A DNA stretch of 64,000 nt from Nitrososphaerota archaeon. Lineage in GTDB: Archaea > Thermoproteota > Nitrososphaeria_A > Caldarchaeales > Calditenuaceae. The stretch lies in assembly GCA_009889515.1 (NCBI GenBank), contig WUQR01000139.1, positions 1-64,000 of the forward strand, read 5' to 3'. Under the pieces are notes generated by a model. The model worked only from the letters and a program-made list of their open reading frames with translations, was not told the origin of the DNA and searched no databases. Every line of letters begins with the position of its first letter. The first letter of the stretch is position 1. Shown here one piece after another: positions 55,114 through 63,552 of the stretch. The position numbers and the translations under genes were made by a program.

Positions 55114-56256
55114 TTGACCGACGGTAGGGCGAGCCGTAGAAGGAGGGGCGATACCGTAATCGGAGCTATATTACTGACAGCCCTCACCGTCGGCGTCGGA
55201 GTATTCATACTAGCTGTAGCCTCGGGGTGGTTGGGTGTATCGCTTCAGTCATCGACTAACGAGGCCAACAGGGCTATACTACTTGTTAAGACCTCCGCAC
55301 AACTATCCTTTGAGAGGGTATTCTATACAGGCGATGTGAGGAATGTTACTGTAAGGAATATCGCCGATGTACCCGTCGTTGTTACGAGGATAGAGATCGT
55401 GTCACCTTCAGGGTCTTTGAAGGCTTCATTCCCCTCAAACGGGTTCACGAGAATAGCCGAGCTTCAGCCGCAGCAAGCCATAGAACTTGACAGAAGCTCC
55501 GTCCCCGCGTGTAGCTCCTGCACATCACTAGAGACCTTAAGGCTGCGGGTATGGTATGTCGCCGCAGGCCTATTCAACGAGGAGAACCCAATCCTCTCAG
55601 TGGATGAGATGCGGTATGTTGAGACAGTCTTCGTCCATCCGCCAGTCGGGGCGCCTGCACGTTGCCCACTGCCATCTAATTGGATGATGGTTGATGTCGT
55701 AGACCCGGTCACCTATACCGACTCGGGGAAGATCCCACCCCCACCCAATAACAAGGTATATGTGCGATTCCCATACGCCTCCGCAAGCGACTCTACTACC
55801 GTCGACCTGCAAGTGATTGACGCGATGGGTGAATATGGCTTCGCAACAAGTGATGTCCAGACTATAAGTAATGTGCTACAGCCCTTCGCTGGCAGCTTCT
55901 CTGGACTTCAAGTACCCTTAACAGTACGGGTCCTCTCGGCGGGATATGACGTTGTACAGGAGGAATGGGTTTTCGGCGGAATACCTGGAAAGGCACATGC
56001 ATCCGGCGTCACGCTCTGGTCAGACGCTAATATGAATGTTAATGTAGTAGAGGTGGAGCTGGGAGTTAACGACGTCGTAGGCGGCAACTATAGAGTGACG
56101 GTGACATTATACGACTGTAATGGAGTCCAGCTCGTCTCTAGGTCAGTTACTGTACGCATACCTCGTGGGATATTCACGGACTCCGTGTTTATAGATATCC
56201 CCTCGACCCCTCTCACCGACATATACAGAGTAGTGATAGGGGTTGAGGAGGTGTAG
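55114..56256 (+). CDS. Type IV pilin-like surface protein 1
   Basis: 380 residues, TTG start. An Arg-rich leader (SRRRRGD) precedes the hydrophobic helix TVIGAILLTALTVGVGVFILAVASGWLG, a class III signal that prepilin peptidase would cut after the Gly. The ectodomain has two beta domains. The second contains VTLYDCNGVQLVSRSVTV, shared with the next gene, so the two are paralogues. It ends without a second membrane anchor. Probably a pilus or archaellum-like subunit. First gene of the cluster. Confidence 0.8.
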   Translation: MTDGRASRRRRGDTVIGAILLTALTVGVGVFILAVASGWLGVSLQSSTNEANRAILLVKTSAQLSFERVFYTGDVRNVTVRNIADVPVVVTRIEIVSPSGSLKASFPSNGFTRIAELQPQQAIELDRSSVPACSSCTSLETLRLRVWYVAAGLFNEENPILSVDEMRYVETVFVHPPVGAPARCPLPSNWMMVDVVDPVTYTDSGKIPPPPNNKVYVRFPYASASDSTTVDLQVIDAMGEYGFATSDVQTISNVLQPFAGSFSGLQVPLTVRVLSAGYDVVQEEWVFGGIPGKAHASGVTLWSDANMNVNVVEVELGVNDVVGGNYRVTVTLYDCNGVQLVSRSVTVRIPRGIFTDSVFIDIPSTPLTDIYRVVIGVEEV

Positions 56257-56260
56257 GTAG

Positions 56261-58000
56261 GTGGGGCGGGGTGGGCGGGGGTATAGTGATATCCTCGCCA
56301 CAGTGCTTGTGTTAGGGGTAGTTCTCGCTGCTGGAATAGCTTTGTGGGCCTTAATCTCAAGCTACGCGGGCCTGTGGAGGCAGGAGGAGGTTAGAAAGGT
56401 GGGTGACCAGGCCCTAGTGCTGCGCTCGAACATAGGTGCGGATTATGTCTACTACCCAGACATGATCTATGGCTACGCTGATAGGGGAATAATGCTGCTT
56501 AGAAACACTGGGAGGGAGCCTATAATTATCTTTCGGATACTAACAATTAAAAACGGCACAGTGGTCTATGACACTGGAATAGACGATCTGGCGCGCCTCA
56601 ATGTAGGTGAGGCAGGCCAGCTGGTTTTCCGCTGTCCCACTGGGACTTGTAGCGAGAATGACAGGCTGCTTGTTCAGGTACACTATATTCCGGAGCAGCT
56701 CTACGACCCCTCAAACCCAGGCCTCTCGAAACCCGACAACGAGGTACTATTATTCAAGGTCGCGACGTTTGAGGCTTCTCGGCCGAATTACGGGCTGGCC
56801 AGCGGATGTGTGTTGCCGACCGAGAACTGGCTCCTGATAGAGCTGATAGACCCGAAGGAGGATAACATCTACGGCCAGTCGACAGACTTCGTCAAGGTCA
56901 GGCTTCTCAATGCGAGCGCTCCGCGCTCCTCATACGACTTTCGCGTAGTTGTCCGGGATAGGAATGGTGTGGAGGCGCAAGGCACTGCTAGTGTTTCGGG
57001 TGCCCTTCCGCAGGAGGTCTATGTTCAGCTTGACAGGGGCGGCTTGGAGCCGCCGCTTACATTCACGTTCCAGTCCCTTATGCCAGATTTCACGATTGTT
57101 CCCCCGTCTTGGGGGTATCCTAACAGTTTCGGCAACTATGTAGACTATTCGAAGATGCGGATAGACTTGGAGAGGATGCGGATTGACGAGGTTATACTTT
57201 CAGTGGGGTTCTGGGAGGATGGAAACTACGAGCTGGCAGTAGAGATCTATGACTGTAATGGGGTACTTATCTCGAGGGGTGTATTGAGGACCTCGGTCGA
57301 GCTTGGGAGCCTCGCCCTCTACATTGACCAGTACAGCATTGTTCTCGACAGGCCTGTAAACGTCTTCGACATAGGATGGATAGTCGTGAGGACGACTGAC
57401 GTAACTCCGGTAACAACCACGACCACCACCGTGACCAAGACAGTTACCGAGACTCAGACAACCACCTCAACCATAACCACCAAGATACCGGGCACAACTA
57501 GCAGGACCACCACGACCACCACCAGAACCATTACAGTAACTACGCCATCCACAACCACCACATCCACAAGAACCCTCATATCCTACACGACCGTGCGGAG
57601 TACAACCACAACAAGGATAATCACCCGTACCACGACGTCATTTACCGCCACAATCACATCAGTAACTACGAGCACGGTGTGGGCCACGGTAACGGTTTAC
57701 AGCCCCACCATCACCCAGACAACCACATCCACCACGACACGCTATACCACAACAATCACACTCACGCGGACATTCACAAACACGGTCGTTGTGACAGTAA
57801 CCACCACGACTACCACGACCACCACCACTACTGCGACTGGAGGGGCGTCTAGTGGCCAAGGGGTGTCTTTGCCAGTCTCTTCGGCTTCTCCGAGTGATTG
57901 GCCATTTGTCTGGCAGGTTTTGCTTTATCTATCCCTAGGGCCATTATTACTGTATCCCGTGGGTAGGAGGCTGAGGGGTGTTTGGTCGAGGATAGGGTGA
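56261..58000 (+). CDS. Pilin-like protein with Thr-rich stalk and C-terminal anchor
   Basis: 579 residues, GTG start. The pilin-like N-terminus is RGYSDILATVLVLGVVLAAGIALWAL. Beta domains are paralogous to the preceding gene (LAVEIYDCNGVLISRGVL at about 326-343). A tract of about 140 residues (roughly 385-525), largely Thr with Val, Ile and Ser, follows, then a C-terminal membrane helix (WQVLLYLSLGPLLLYPV) and a basic tail. The Thr tract should be O-glycosylated and extended. With helices at both ends it would be fixed in the membrane like a tip, base or surface spacer. It overlaps the next gene by 19 nt if that starts at TTG. Confidence 0.75.
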   Translation: MGRGGRGYSDILATVLVLGVVLAAGIALWALISSYAGLWRQEEVRKVGDQALVLRSNIGADYVYYPDMIYGYADRGIMLLRNTGREPIIIFRILTIKNGTVVYDTGIDDLARLNVGEAGQLVFRCPTGTCSENDRLLVQVHYIPEQLYDPSNPGLSKPDNEVLLFKVATFEASRPNYGLASGCVLPTENWLLIELIDPKEDNIYGQSTDFVKVRLLNASAPRSSYDFRVVVRDRNGVEAQGTASVSGALPQEVYVQLDRGGLEPPLTFTFQSLMPDFTIVPPSWGYPNSFGNYVDYSKMRIDLERMRIDEVILSVGFWEDGNYELAVEIYDCNGVLISRGVLRTSVELGSLALYIDQYSIVLDRPVNVFDIGWIVVRTTDVTPVTTTTTTVTKTVTETQTTTSTITTKIPGTTSRTTTTTTRTITVTTPSTTTTSTRTLISYTTVRSTTTTRIITRTTTSFTATITSVTTSTVWATVTVYSPTITQTTTSTTTRYTTTITLTRTFTNTVVVTVTTTTTTTTTTTATGGASSGQGVSLPVSSASPSDWPFVWQVLLYLSLGPLLLYPVGRRLRGVWSRIG

Positions 58001-58512
58001 GGAGACTCCGCGCACTCACAATTACTCTGGCGATTCTGACAATACTTGGGCTCAGCCTAACGGGTCTGGCGCAGACCTTAAGAGTAGTCACCACCACAAC
58101 AACCACAACCACCACCACGACCACCTGGGTTACCGCATTAACAACCACCACAGAAAGAGAGGGGACCACTACCACCACAAGTACGATAATCCGTATAACT
58201 ACTACAACCCTCACCAGTGGAACTTTAACGCGAACAACGACAACTAGGATAACCTCTACCATCACTTCAGGTACTTCAACAACCACTGCAACAGCATGGG
58301 TTACAAGATATACCGTGACCACTACGGCGACCACGAGAACAGTCTATATGACGACAACTGTTACAGCGCCGACCACGACTACAACAACTACCTACACCAC
58401 CACCTCCGCCCCCCTCACACGTACCATGTCCACAACCACGACAACAACCTCCACAAGCACCTACACCGTAACAATCACCACCACAACCACCAGAACCAAC
58501 ATAGCGGGGTGA
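57982..58512 (+). CDS. Secreted threonine-rich mucin-like protein
   Basis: 176 residues from TTG 57982, or 171 from GTG 57997, which overlaps the previous stop. A signal-like helix (ALTITLAILTILGLSLTGLAQ) is followed only by low-complexity Thr-rich sequence (TTTTTTTTTTTTW; ERE, TRT and YTV interruptions) to the stop, with no globular domain and no C-terminal anchor. It resembles the stalk of the preceding protein. Repetitive ACC/ACA codons make other frames open too, but only this frame has the signal peptide. Likely a glycosylated surface coat or free mucin. Confidence 0.6.
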   Translation: MVEDRVRRLRALTITLAILTILGLSLTGLAQTLRVVTTTTTTTTTTTTWVTALTTTTEREGTTTTTSTIIRITTTTLTSGTLTRTTTTRITSTITSGTSTTTATAWVTRYTVTTTATTRTVYMTTTVTAPTTTTTTTYTTTSAPLTRTMSTTTTTTSTSTYTVTITTTTTRTNIAG

Positions 58513-58519
58513 TGGAAGG

Positions 58520-59806
58520 GTGAGGAGTAGGAGGCGCTCAGGTGTCTCGGCCGTCGTCGGTACCGCGATTGCCGTTATGATATTTTTCACAGTCATGATC
58601 CCCATGTGGCTCTACATACAGCAGATACAGACAATATTCATGGACGAGGTATCGAGGAGGCTCCAATTCGAGGTCGAGAAGCTAAACGAGAAGCTAGAAG
58701 TCATCGCAACCCTACAGCCACCGGAGATAAACCCCTTCGGTAAAAGAAGCCTATTCATCATAATGATGAATAAGGGGCCTGTAGAGATTAGTGTTCCAAC
58801 CCTCTATGTGGAGAGCAGCAGAATCGGTCTACAGAAAATCGAAGGCACAGAGTTTAAGATGCCACCGGGCGCCGTGGTCGTGAAGTCTCTAAACTTTTTT
58901 GTCGAGCCCAATGAAAAGGTCGTGGTGAGAGCCCCTACACTCAGGGGCAACAGCTTCGTATCCGGCGAGCCAATCGGTCCAAACGCCCTACCCTACCTCT
59001 TGGTAGTCCAGCTCAGCAACGTCAGCCTAGGATACAGGTACAGGGTCGAGGTCGCGGTGGAGCGTGGAGAAAGCGTGAACATGATTCGTGGCTGTGTCTC
59101 GTTGAGGGAGGAAGAGTTTGCGGAGGGCTGTAAGGGCTCCGCATATGCCACGCGATTCATCTCGAGCGTAGAGGATATGTCTGACGTCTTCGCATTCAAC
59201 ATAGTCCCAGGCGTATACATTGTCAGGGCCCTACAGTGCTCGTATGATGGGAGCAGCTGTGCAAACATTAGCCCAAGCCCGGTTAGGGTTGAGGCGAACG
59301 GTCATGTGGTTGTGCAGATAGGCCCGCTCCCCCGACTCGTCATTCCTACACCCATACCACTCCAGATAAGCCCCCTCCAGCCAAACCTAATGGTACTCCT
59401 AGGCGAGAGCGACATCGAGCTAAACGCCACGATACCATTCATAGTGAGCCTAGGTAATAATACAGAGCCGCTGAGAAACATTAACGTCCAGCTGGAGGTC
59501 ATAGCCTACGACAACGTAACACTGACCACCACCATACTCAGTACCTCTTTGAATAGGCTCTCACCGGGCGACTCCTACATCGGCCTATTCACCTTAAGGG
59601 TTAGGGATGAGGGTGATCAGAAGTGGCAGTATGGGGGATACATTGTCTACCAAACCAAAGTATTAAATGCCCAAGGCCTAGTCACTGGGAATAACTATCA
59701 GGAGGAGGACCTCTTATCCCCTGAAGCCCAAGGTGTAGTTTATGTCTGTAAGTGGTGGTATGAGGGTGCTAATGTAAGAACATCATGTAGGGCGCCGACA
59801 CCATAA
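58520..59806 (+). CDS. Type IV pilin-like surface protein 3
   Basis: 428 residues, GTG start 7 nt after the Thr-rich gene. The leader SRRRSG precedes VSAVVGTAIAVMIFFTVMIPMWLYIQQ, a prepilin-type signal close to that of the leftward genes 59808-60998 and 61767-62957. The ectodomain is beta-rich with two adhesin-like parts. The C-terminus carries cysteines (CKWWYEGANVRTSC). Pieces of its 3' part are duplicated and partly inverted at 61618-61765. It converges on the next gene with a 1-nt gap. Confidence 0.75.
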   Translation: MRSRRRSGVSAVVGTAIAVMIFFTVMIPMWLYIQQIQTIFMDEVSRRLQFEVEKLNEKLEVIATLQPPEINPFGKRSLFIIMMNKGPVEISVPTLYVESSRIGLQKIEGTEFKMPPGAVVVKSLNFFVEPNEKVVVRAPTLRGNSFVSGEPIGPNALPYLLVVQLSNVSLGYRYRVEVAVERGESVNMIRGCVSLREEEFAEGCKGSAYATRFISSVEDMSDVFAFNIVPGVYIVRALQCSYDGSSCANISPSPVRVEANGHVVVQIGPLPRLVIPTPIPLQISPLQPNLMVLLGESDIELNATIPFIVSLGNNTEPLRNINVQLEVIAYDNVTLTTTILSTSLNRLSPGDSYIGLFTLRVRDEGDQKWQYGGYIVYQTKVLNAQGLVTGNNYQEEDLLSPEAQGVVYVCKWWYEGANVRTSCRAPTP

Positions 59807-59807
59807 T

Positions 59808-60998
59808 TCATCTCCCTCTCTGCCCCCTCACCTGTATGTTGACGGAGTCAGAGTTTGACGGGTATGGTAGGTTGGAGCTTACTCCAGTTCCACAGTTTTG
59901 GATCTGGTTTACAGTGATCGTTATTGAGCCGGCGGTTCTGTTCTGTGGAGGCTCAGCGGCTATTATGTAGCACCTAGCCACGGTCTCCGTCGAGCCTGGG
60001 GAGAGAGTATCTTTCACCTTCGAACAATCAAGTGTATTTGGCTCGTAGTCTCCTCTTATAACCATGGCTTGGATTATCCCATCATAGTTGATTCTAACGT
60101 CTTCGTCGGCCTGTGACGGTAGGCTGAGAACAATATCGAACGAGAATGATACCCCCGCAAGAACACGGCGGGGAGCACTTATTTCTAAGCCCATGGTCAC
60201 GGGCCGTATCGTGTTACCTCTAAGTATGAAGACCACATTCCAGTAGTCCGGCAGCGTTACATTAGCTGGGTTGTTTGGTGGGGCTACGAGTCTGGCTGTC
60301 CGGACTAGGGCCCCGTTCTCTTTGAGGTAGACCGAGAAGGTTCCTGCCGTTGCTCCGAAGGAGAGTGAGATGTTCTCGTTAGAGGCCGTAGCCTTGTATG
60401 TTACGGAGCGTGGATGTATATCTGCGTCCCCGAGTGGAACTACCTCGATTGTATAGTCGCTCCCTCTCCGCATATTGATGATTGAGACAGTCAGAGTGTA
60501 GGGGAATATCCCCGGCATAATTCTTCCTTGAAGAAGGTTCACTGGCTGCGAGCCGAATAGCCTGCCTCTCTCAGTAATCGCTATAAACTGAACCCTTCCA
60601 GTGAACCCCTGCGTACAGACGTCCACATTTACTGTGACGTTCCAGCCTGGAGGCACGTCAACTATCCTGTCTATGCAAGGGGTATCTCCCACGGGTGAGC
60701 CAGTCACCACGTTCATCATCCAAATCCTCTCAACCCTTATCAGCAGGGGCGAGGTGTTCTTCAGAACCACGCTCACTCCGTAGTCTCCTTGGTTTATCCC
60801 CGACTTTCCCTCCACTAAGAGCTTCAAGTCCTCCGTCTCCCTGTCCACGTCCCTAATCCTCCTGTAATTCATTTCGCTGGAGAGAAGCCCGTAGAGGCTT
60901 GACATGTAGACGTAGAGGGGAATCAGGGTTGTGAAGAATATCGCTAAGATTATCGCCATACCAACCATAGTTGAGACTCCTGACCTATCCTTTCTCAT
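59808..60998 (-). CDS. Type IV pilin-like protein 4, cassette copy A, second gene
   Basis: 396 residues. The leader KDRSG precedes VSTMVGMAIILAIFFTTLIPLYVYMSSLYGLL. The ectodomain contains YGVSVVLKNTSPLLIRVERIWMMN, a beta-rich middle (YTLTVSIINMRRGSDYTIEV) and a region with two cysteines near the C-terminus. It is the paralogue of 61767-62957, most residues identical by eye. It starts 14 nt inside the end of 60985-61497, so the pair is coupled. Confidence 0.78.
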   Translation of the reverse strand: MRKDRSGVSTMVGMAIILAIFFTTLIPLYVYMSSLYGLLSSEMNYRRIRDVDRETEDLKLLVEGKSGINQGDYGVSVVLKNTSPLLIRVERIWMMNVVTGSPVGDTPCIDRIVDVPPGWNVTVNVDVCTQGFTGRVQFIAITERGRLFGSQPVNLLQGRIMPGIFPYTLTVSIINMRRGSDYTIEVVPLGDADIHPRSVTYKATASNENISLSFGATAGTFSVYLKENGALVRTARLVAPPNNPANVTLPDYWNVVFILRGNTIRPVTMGLEISAPRRVLAGVSFSFDIVLSLPSQADEDVRINYDGIIQAMVIRGDYEPNTLDCSKVKDTLSPGSTETVARCYIIAAEPPQNRTAGSITITVNQIQNCGTGVSSNLPYPSNSDSVNIQVRGQRGR

Positions 60999-61497
60999 AT
61001 CGAGCCACCGTCGCGTGCATTGAGTTGCGGGTTAAGTCTTGCGTGTTGTAGAGGTGTGCAGGGACATACCAGACCTCAACTATGTAAGGCGGCTGACCGG
61101 GGAAAGGCTCGCAGCCTGTCAGGGCTGTGGACCTGTTGTCTGATGCTCTTACGATTACGCCTCTCACGTTGTGTCTTATTCCGGGCGAAGGGCTAGCCTT
61201 CGGGTATATCGTGCAGCTTATGACCGCTACGTCGTTAAGCCCATGATTTGATACCCAGACTCTATTGCTCTGCAGTGAGACAGCCTCGATGACGAGGAAA
61301 CTCCTTTGCTGTGAGATGATCTTATCTTGGTCCTCGGTTAGCTTCGTAGACTGGATGGCAACGTAGCTTAGGGAGAACCCCCAGAGGGCCAACCCTATAG
61401 CAACCATGCCCGCGAATAGGAGAAGCTCCCCCAAGACTATTGAGTCGCCTCGCCTGCTCTTATGCCTCTTGGCACTGGAGGTTAGATGATAGGTCAA
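60985..61497 (-). CDS. Short type IV pilin-like protein, cassette copy A, first gene
   Basis: 170 residues. The leader SRRGD precedes SIVLGELLLFAGMVAIGLALWGFSLSYVA, then one small beta domain with two cysteines (ISCTIYPKA and LTGCEPF). It ends WYVPAHLYNTQDLTRNSMHATVARYEKG. It is the paralogue of 62944-63471. A TATA-like ATACATATATATGG lies about 30-45 nt upstream. It is first in a two-gene operon. Confidence 0.78.
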   Translation of the reverse strand: MTYHLTSSAKRHKSRRGDSIVLGELLLFAGMVAIGLALWGFSLSYVAIQSTKLTEDQDKIISQQRSFLVIEAVSLQSNRVWVSNHGLNDVAVISCTIYPKASPSPGIRHNVRGVIVRASDNRSTALTGCEPFPGQPPYIVEVWYVPAHLYNTQDLTRNSMHATVARYEKG

Positions 61498-61766
61498 AAC
61501 CTATGCAGCTGTATTGCACTCCAACACCAACCATATATATGTATCATATAGCGCGTAAACATTGTTGAGGGTGAAAGATATTATAGCATGTCTTCAACTG
61601 ATTAACACTTTCACCAAGGCCTTGGGCATTTAATACTTTGGTAGACAATGTATCCCCCATACTGCCACTTCTGATCACCCTCATCCCAAACCCCTTATGG
61701 AGAATAGTGTAGTGTTATGTGAAGGTGCTAATGTAAGGACATCATATAGAGCGTCGACACCGTAGC
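61498..61766. repeat. Rearrangement scar: inverted and direct fragments of pilin gene 3
   Basis: 61618-61700 is a near-identical inverted copy of about 59594-59678 inside pilin gene 3, with one 5-nt deletion. 61707-61765 is a direct, shortened copy of 59736-59805, the 3' end of the same gene including a stop codon. The direct piece abuts the 61767 gene just as the intact gene abuts 59808. This is the debris of the cassette duplication. The left part (61498-61560) is the promoter of the short pilin gene. Confidence 0.85.
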
Positions 61767-62957
61767 TTATCGGCCCCTCTGCCTCTTCACATCTATGATG
61801 GTGGAATCCTGGTCTGAGGAGTATGGTAGGCCGGAGCCCTCACCTGTTCCGCAGTCTTGGATCGGCCCTACAGTAATGGTTATTGAGCCGAAGTTTCTGT
61901 TTCCTGTAAGCTCTGCCGCTGTAAGGGAGCAGATGAGCGCGGTCTTCGTTGACCCGGGGGATAGTGTATCCTCTACTGGCAAACACTTAAGCGTGTTTTG
62001 CTCATAGTCTCCACTTAAACTTATGGCTTGGATTATCCTGTCGTGGTTGATTCTGACGTCCTCTCCGGCCTGTGGGGGTAGGCTGAGGAAGATCTGGAAC
62101 TGGAACGATTCTCCCTCAAGGACCCGGCTGGGAGCGAATATTTCTAGATCTATGGTCACGGGCAGTATCTCGACTCTTCTGAGGATGAAGACTACGTTCC
62201 AATAGTCTGGCAGCGTTACGTCCACTGGGTTGGTGGGTGGGGCTATGAGCCTAGCGGTCGAGACTAGAACCCCGTTCTCCTTGAGGTAGACTCGGAAGGT
62301 TCCGGCTGTTGTTCCGAAGGAGAGTGAGATGTTCTCGTTTGATGCTGTTGCCTTATATGTTATGGAGCGTGGATGTATGTCTGCGTCTCCTTGTGGCTGG
62401 ATGTCGATGGTGTATTCGTTTCCCCTCTTCATGTTGATGACTGAGACTGTCAAGGTGTAGGGGAAGAGGCCTGCAATTATTCTCCCTTGAAAGAGGTCGA
62501 TTGGTGCGGAGCTGAACAGTCTTCCCCTCCCGGTAACAGCTATAAACTGAACCCTTCCAGTGAACCCTCGCGTACAATCGTTAACCTGAACTGTGATGTT
62601 CCAGCCTGGGGGTACGTCGACTATCGTGTTTACACAGGGGGTGTCGCCGACTGGTGAGCCGGCCGCCACATTCATCATCCAAATCCTCTCAACCCTTATC
62701 AGTAGAGGTGAGGTATTTTTCAGAACCACGCTTATGCTAGGGCTTCCCTGACCTATACCAGACCTTCCCTCAACGAAGAGCTTCAGGTCCTCCGTCTCCC
62801 TGTCCACGTCCCTAATCCTTCTAGAGTTCGTCTCGTTGGATAGTAGGCCGTAGAGGCTTGACATGTAGACGTAGAGCGGGATTAGGGTTGTGAAGAATAT
62901 CGCTAAGATTATCGCCATCCCAACCATTGTGGAGATTCCGGAGCTACCCCTTCTCAT
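61767..62957 (-). CDS. Type IV pilin-like protein, cassette copy B, second gene
   Basis: About 396 residues from ATG 62957. I chose this start by alignment with copy A, where the same 14-nt overlap occurs; a TTG at 62969 opens the frame earlier. The leader RRGSSG precedes ISTMVGMAIILAIFFTTLIPLYVYMSSL. The ectodomain matches 59808-60998 along its length with scattered changes, so both copies seem under selection rather than decaying. Confidence 0.78.
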   Translation of the reverse strand: MRRGSSGISTMVGMAIILAIFFTTLIPLYVYMSSLYGLLSNETNSRRIRDVDRETEDLKLFVEGRSGIGQGSPSISVVLKNTSPLLIRVERIWMMNVAAGSPVGDTPCVNTIVDVPPGWNITVQVNDCTRGFTGRVQFIAVTGRGRLFSSAPIDLFQGRIIAGLFPYTLTVSVINMKRGNEYTIDIQPQGDADIHPRSITYKATASNENISLSFGTTAGTFRVYLKENGVLVSTARLIAPPTNPVDVTLPDYWNVVFILRRVEILPVTIDLEIFAPSRVLEGESFQFQIFLSLPPQAGEDVRINHDRIIQAISLSGDYEQNTLKCLPVEDTLSPGSTKTALICSLTAAELTGNRNFGSITITVGPIQDCGTGEGSGLPYSSDQDSTIIDVKRQRGR

Positions 62958-63471
62958 ATCGGGCCACAAGTGCGTACATCGAGTTGCTGGCCGGGTCTTG
63001 CGGGTTGTAGAGGTGTGCCGGGATGTACCAGACCTCGACCACGTATGGAGGTGGGCCGGGGAAGCGCTCGCAGCCTGTCAGAACGGTGGGAGTGTTGTCT
63101 GATGCTCTTACGATCACGCCGGCCACGTTGTGTCTTATTCCGGGTGAGGGAGTGGTCTTCGGGTATATTGTGCAGCTTATAACTGCTACATCGTTTAGGC
63201 CGTGGTTCGATACCCAGACGGCGTTGCTTTGGAGTGAGGCTGCCTCGATGATGAAGAAGCTCCTCTGCTGTGAGACGAGTTTGTCATAGTCTTGGGCCAG
63301 CTTTGTTGACTGGGAGGTTACGTAGCCAAGGGAGAGTCCCCAGAGGGCTAGGCCTACAGTTACGACACCGGCGAAGAGGAGGATCTCGGCCAGGATTACT
63401 GTGTCTCCGCGCATCCTTCTATGCCCCCTCCGGTAACTGGGGTTTGGGTGGGCGGTCAAGTCCCTCTCCAA
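62944..63471 (-). CDS. Short type IV pilin-like protein, cassette copy B, first gene
   Basis: 175 residues, TTG start. The leader RRMRGD precedes TVILAEILLFAGVVTVGLALWGLSLGYV. The single beta domain keeps the two cysteines (ISCTIYPKT and LTGCERF), and the ending VWYIPAHLYNPQDPASNSMYALVARYEKG mirrors copy A. The N-terminal leader before the RGD differs most. The region upstream holds AT-rich TATA-like sequence (63500-63512). Confidence 0.78.
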   Translation of the reverse strand: MERDLTAHPNPSYRRGHRRMRGDTVILAEILLFAGVVTVGLALWGLSLGYVTSQSTKLAQDYDKLVSQQRSFFIIEAASLQSNAVWVSNHGLNDVAVISCTIYPKTTPSPGIRHNVAGVIVRASDNTPTVLTGCERFPGPPPYVVEVWYIPAHLYNPQDPASNSMYALVARYEKG

Positions 63472-63552
63472 TTGATTAACAGTTAGACTAGCGTGTATAT
63501 ATCTTTTAAATAAGAGTGGCTATTAGTGCTATGGTGGCTTATTAGTGTTTTT

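Noticed and set aside
58296-58605. Frames rich in His/Asn or Cys/Gly over the Thr-repeat region
   Set aside because: Shadow frames of ACC/ACA repeats; only the Thr frame has a signal peptide.
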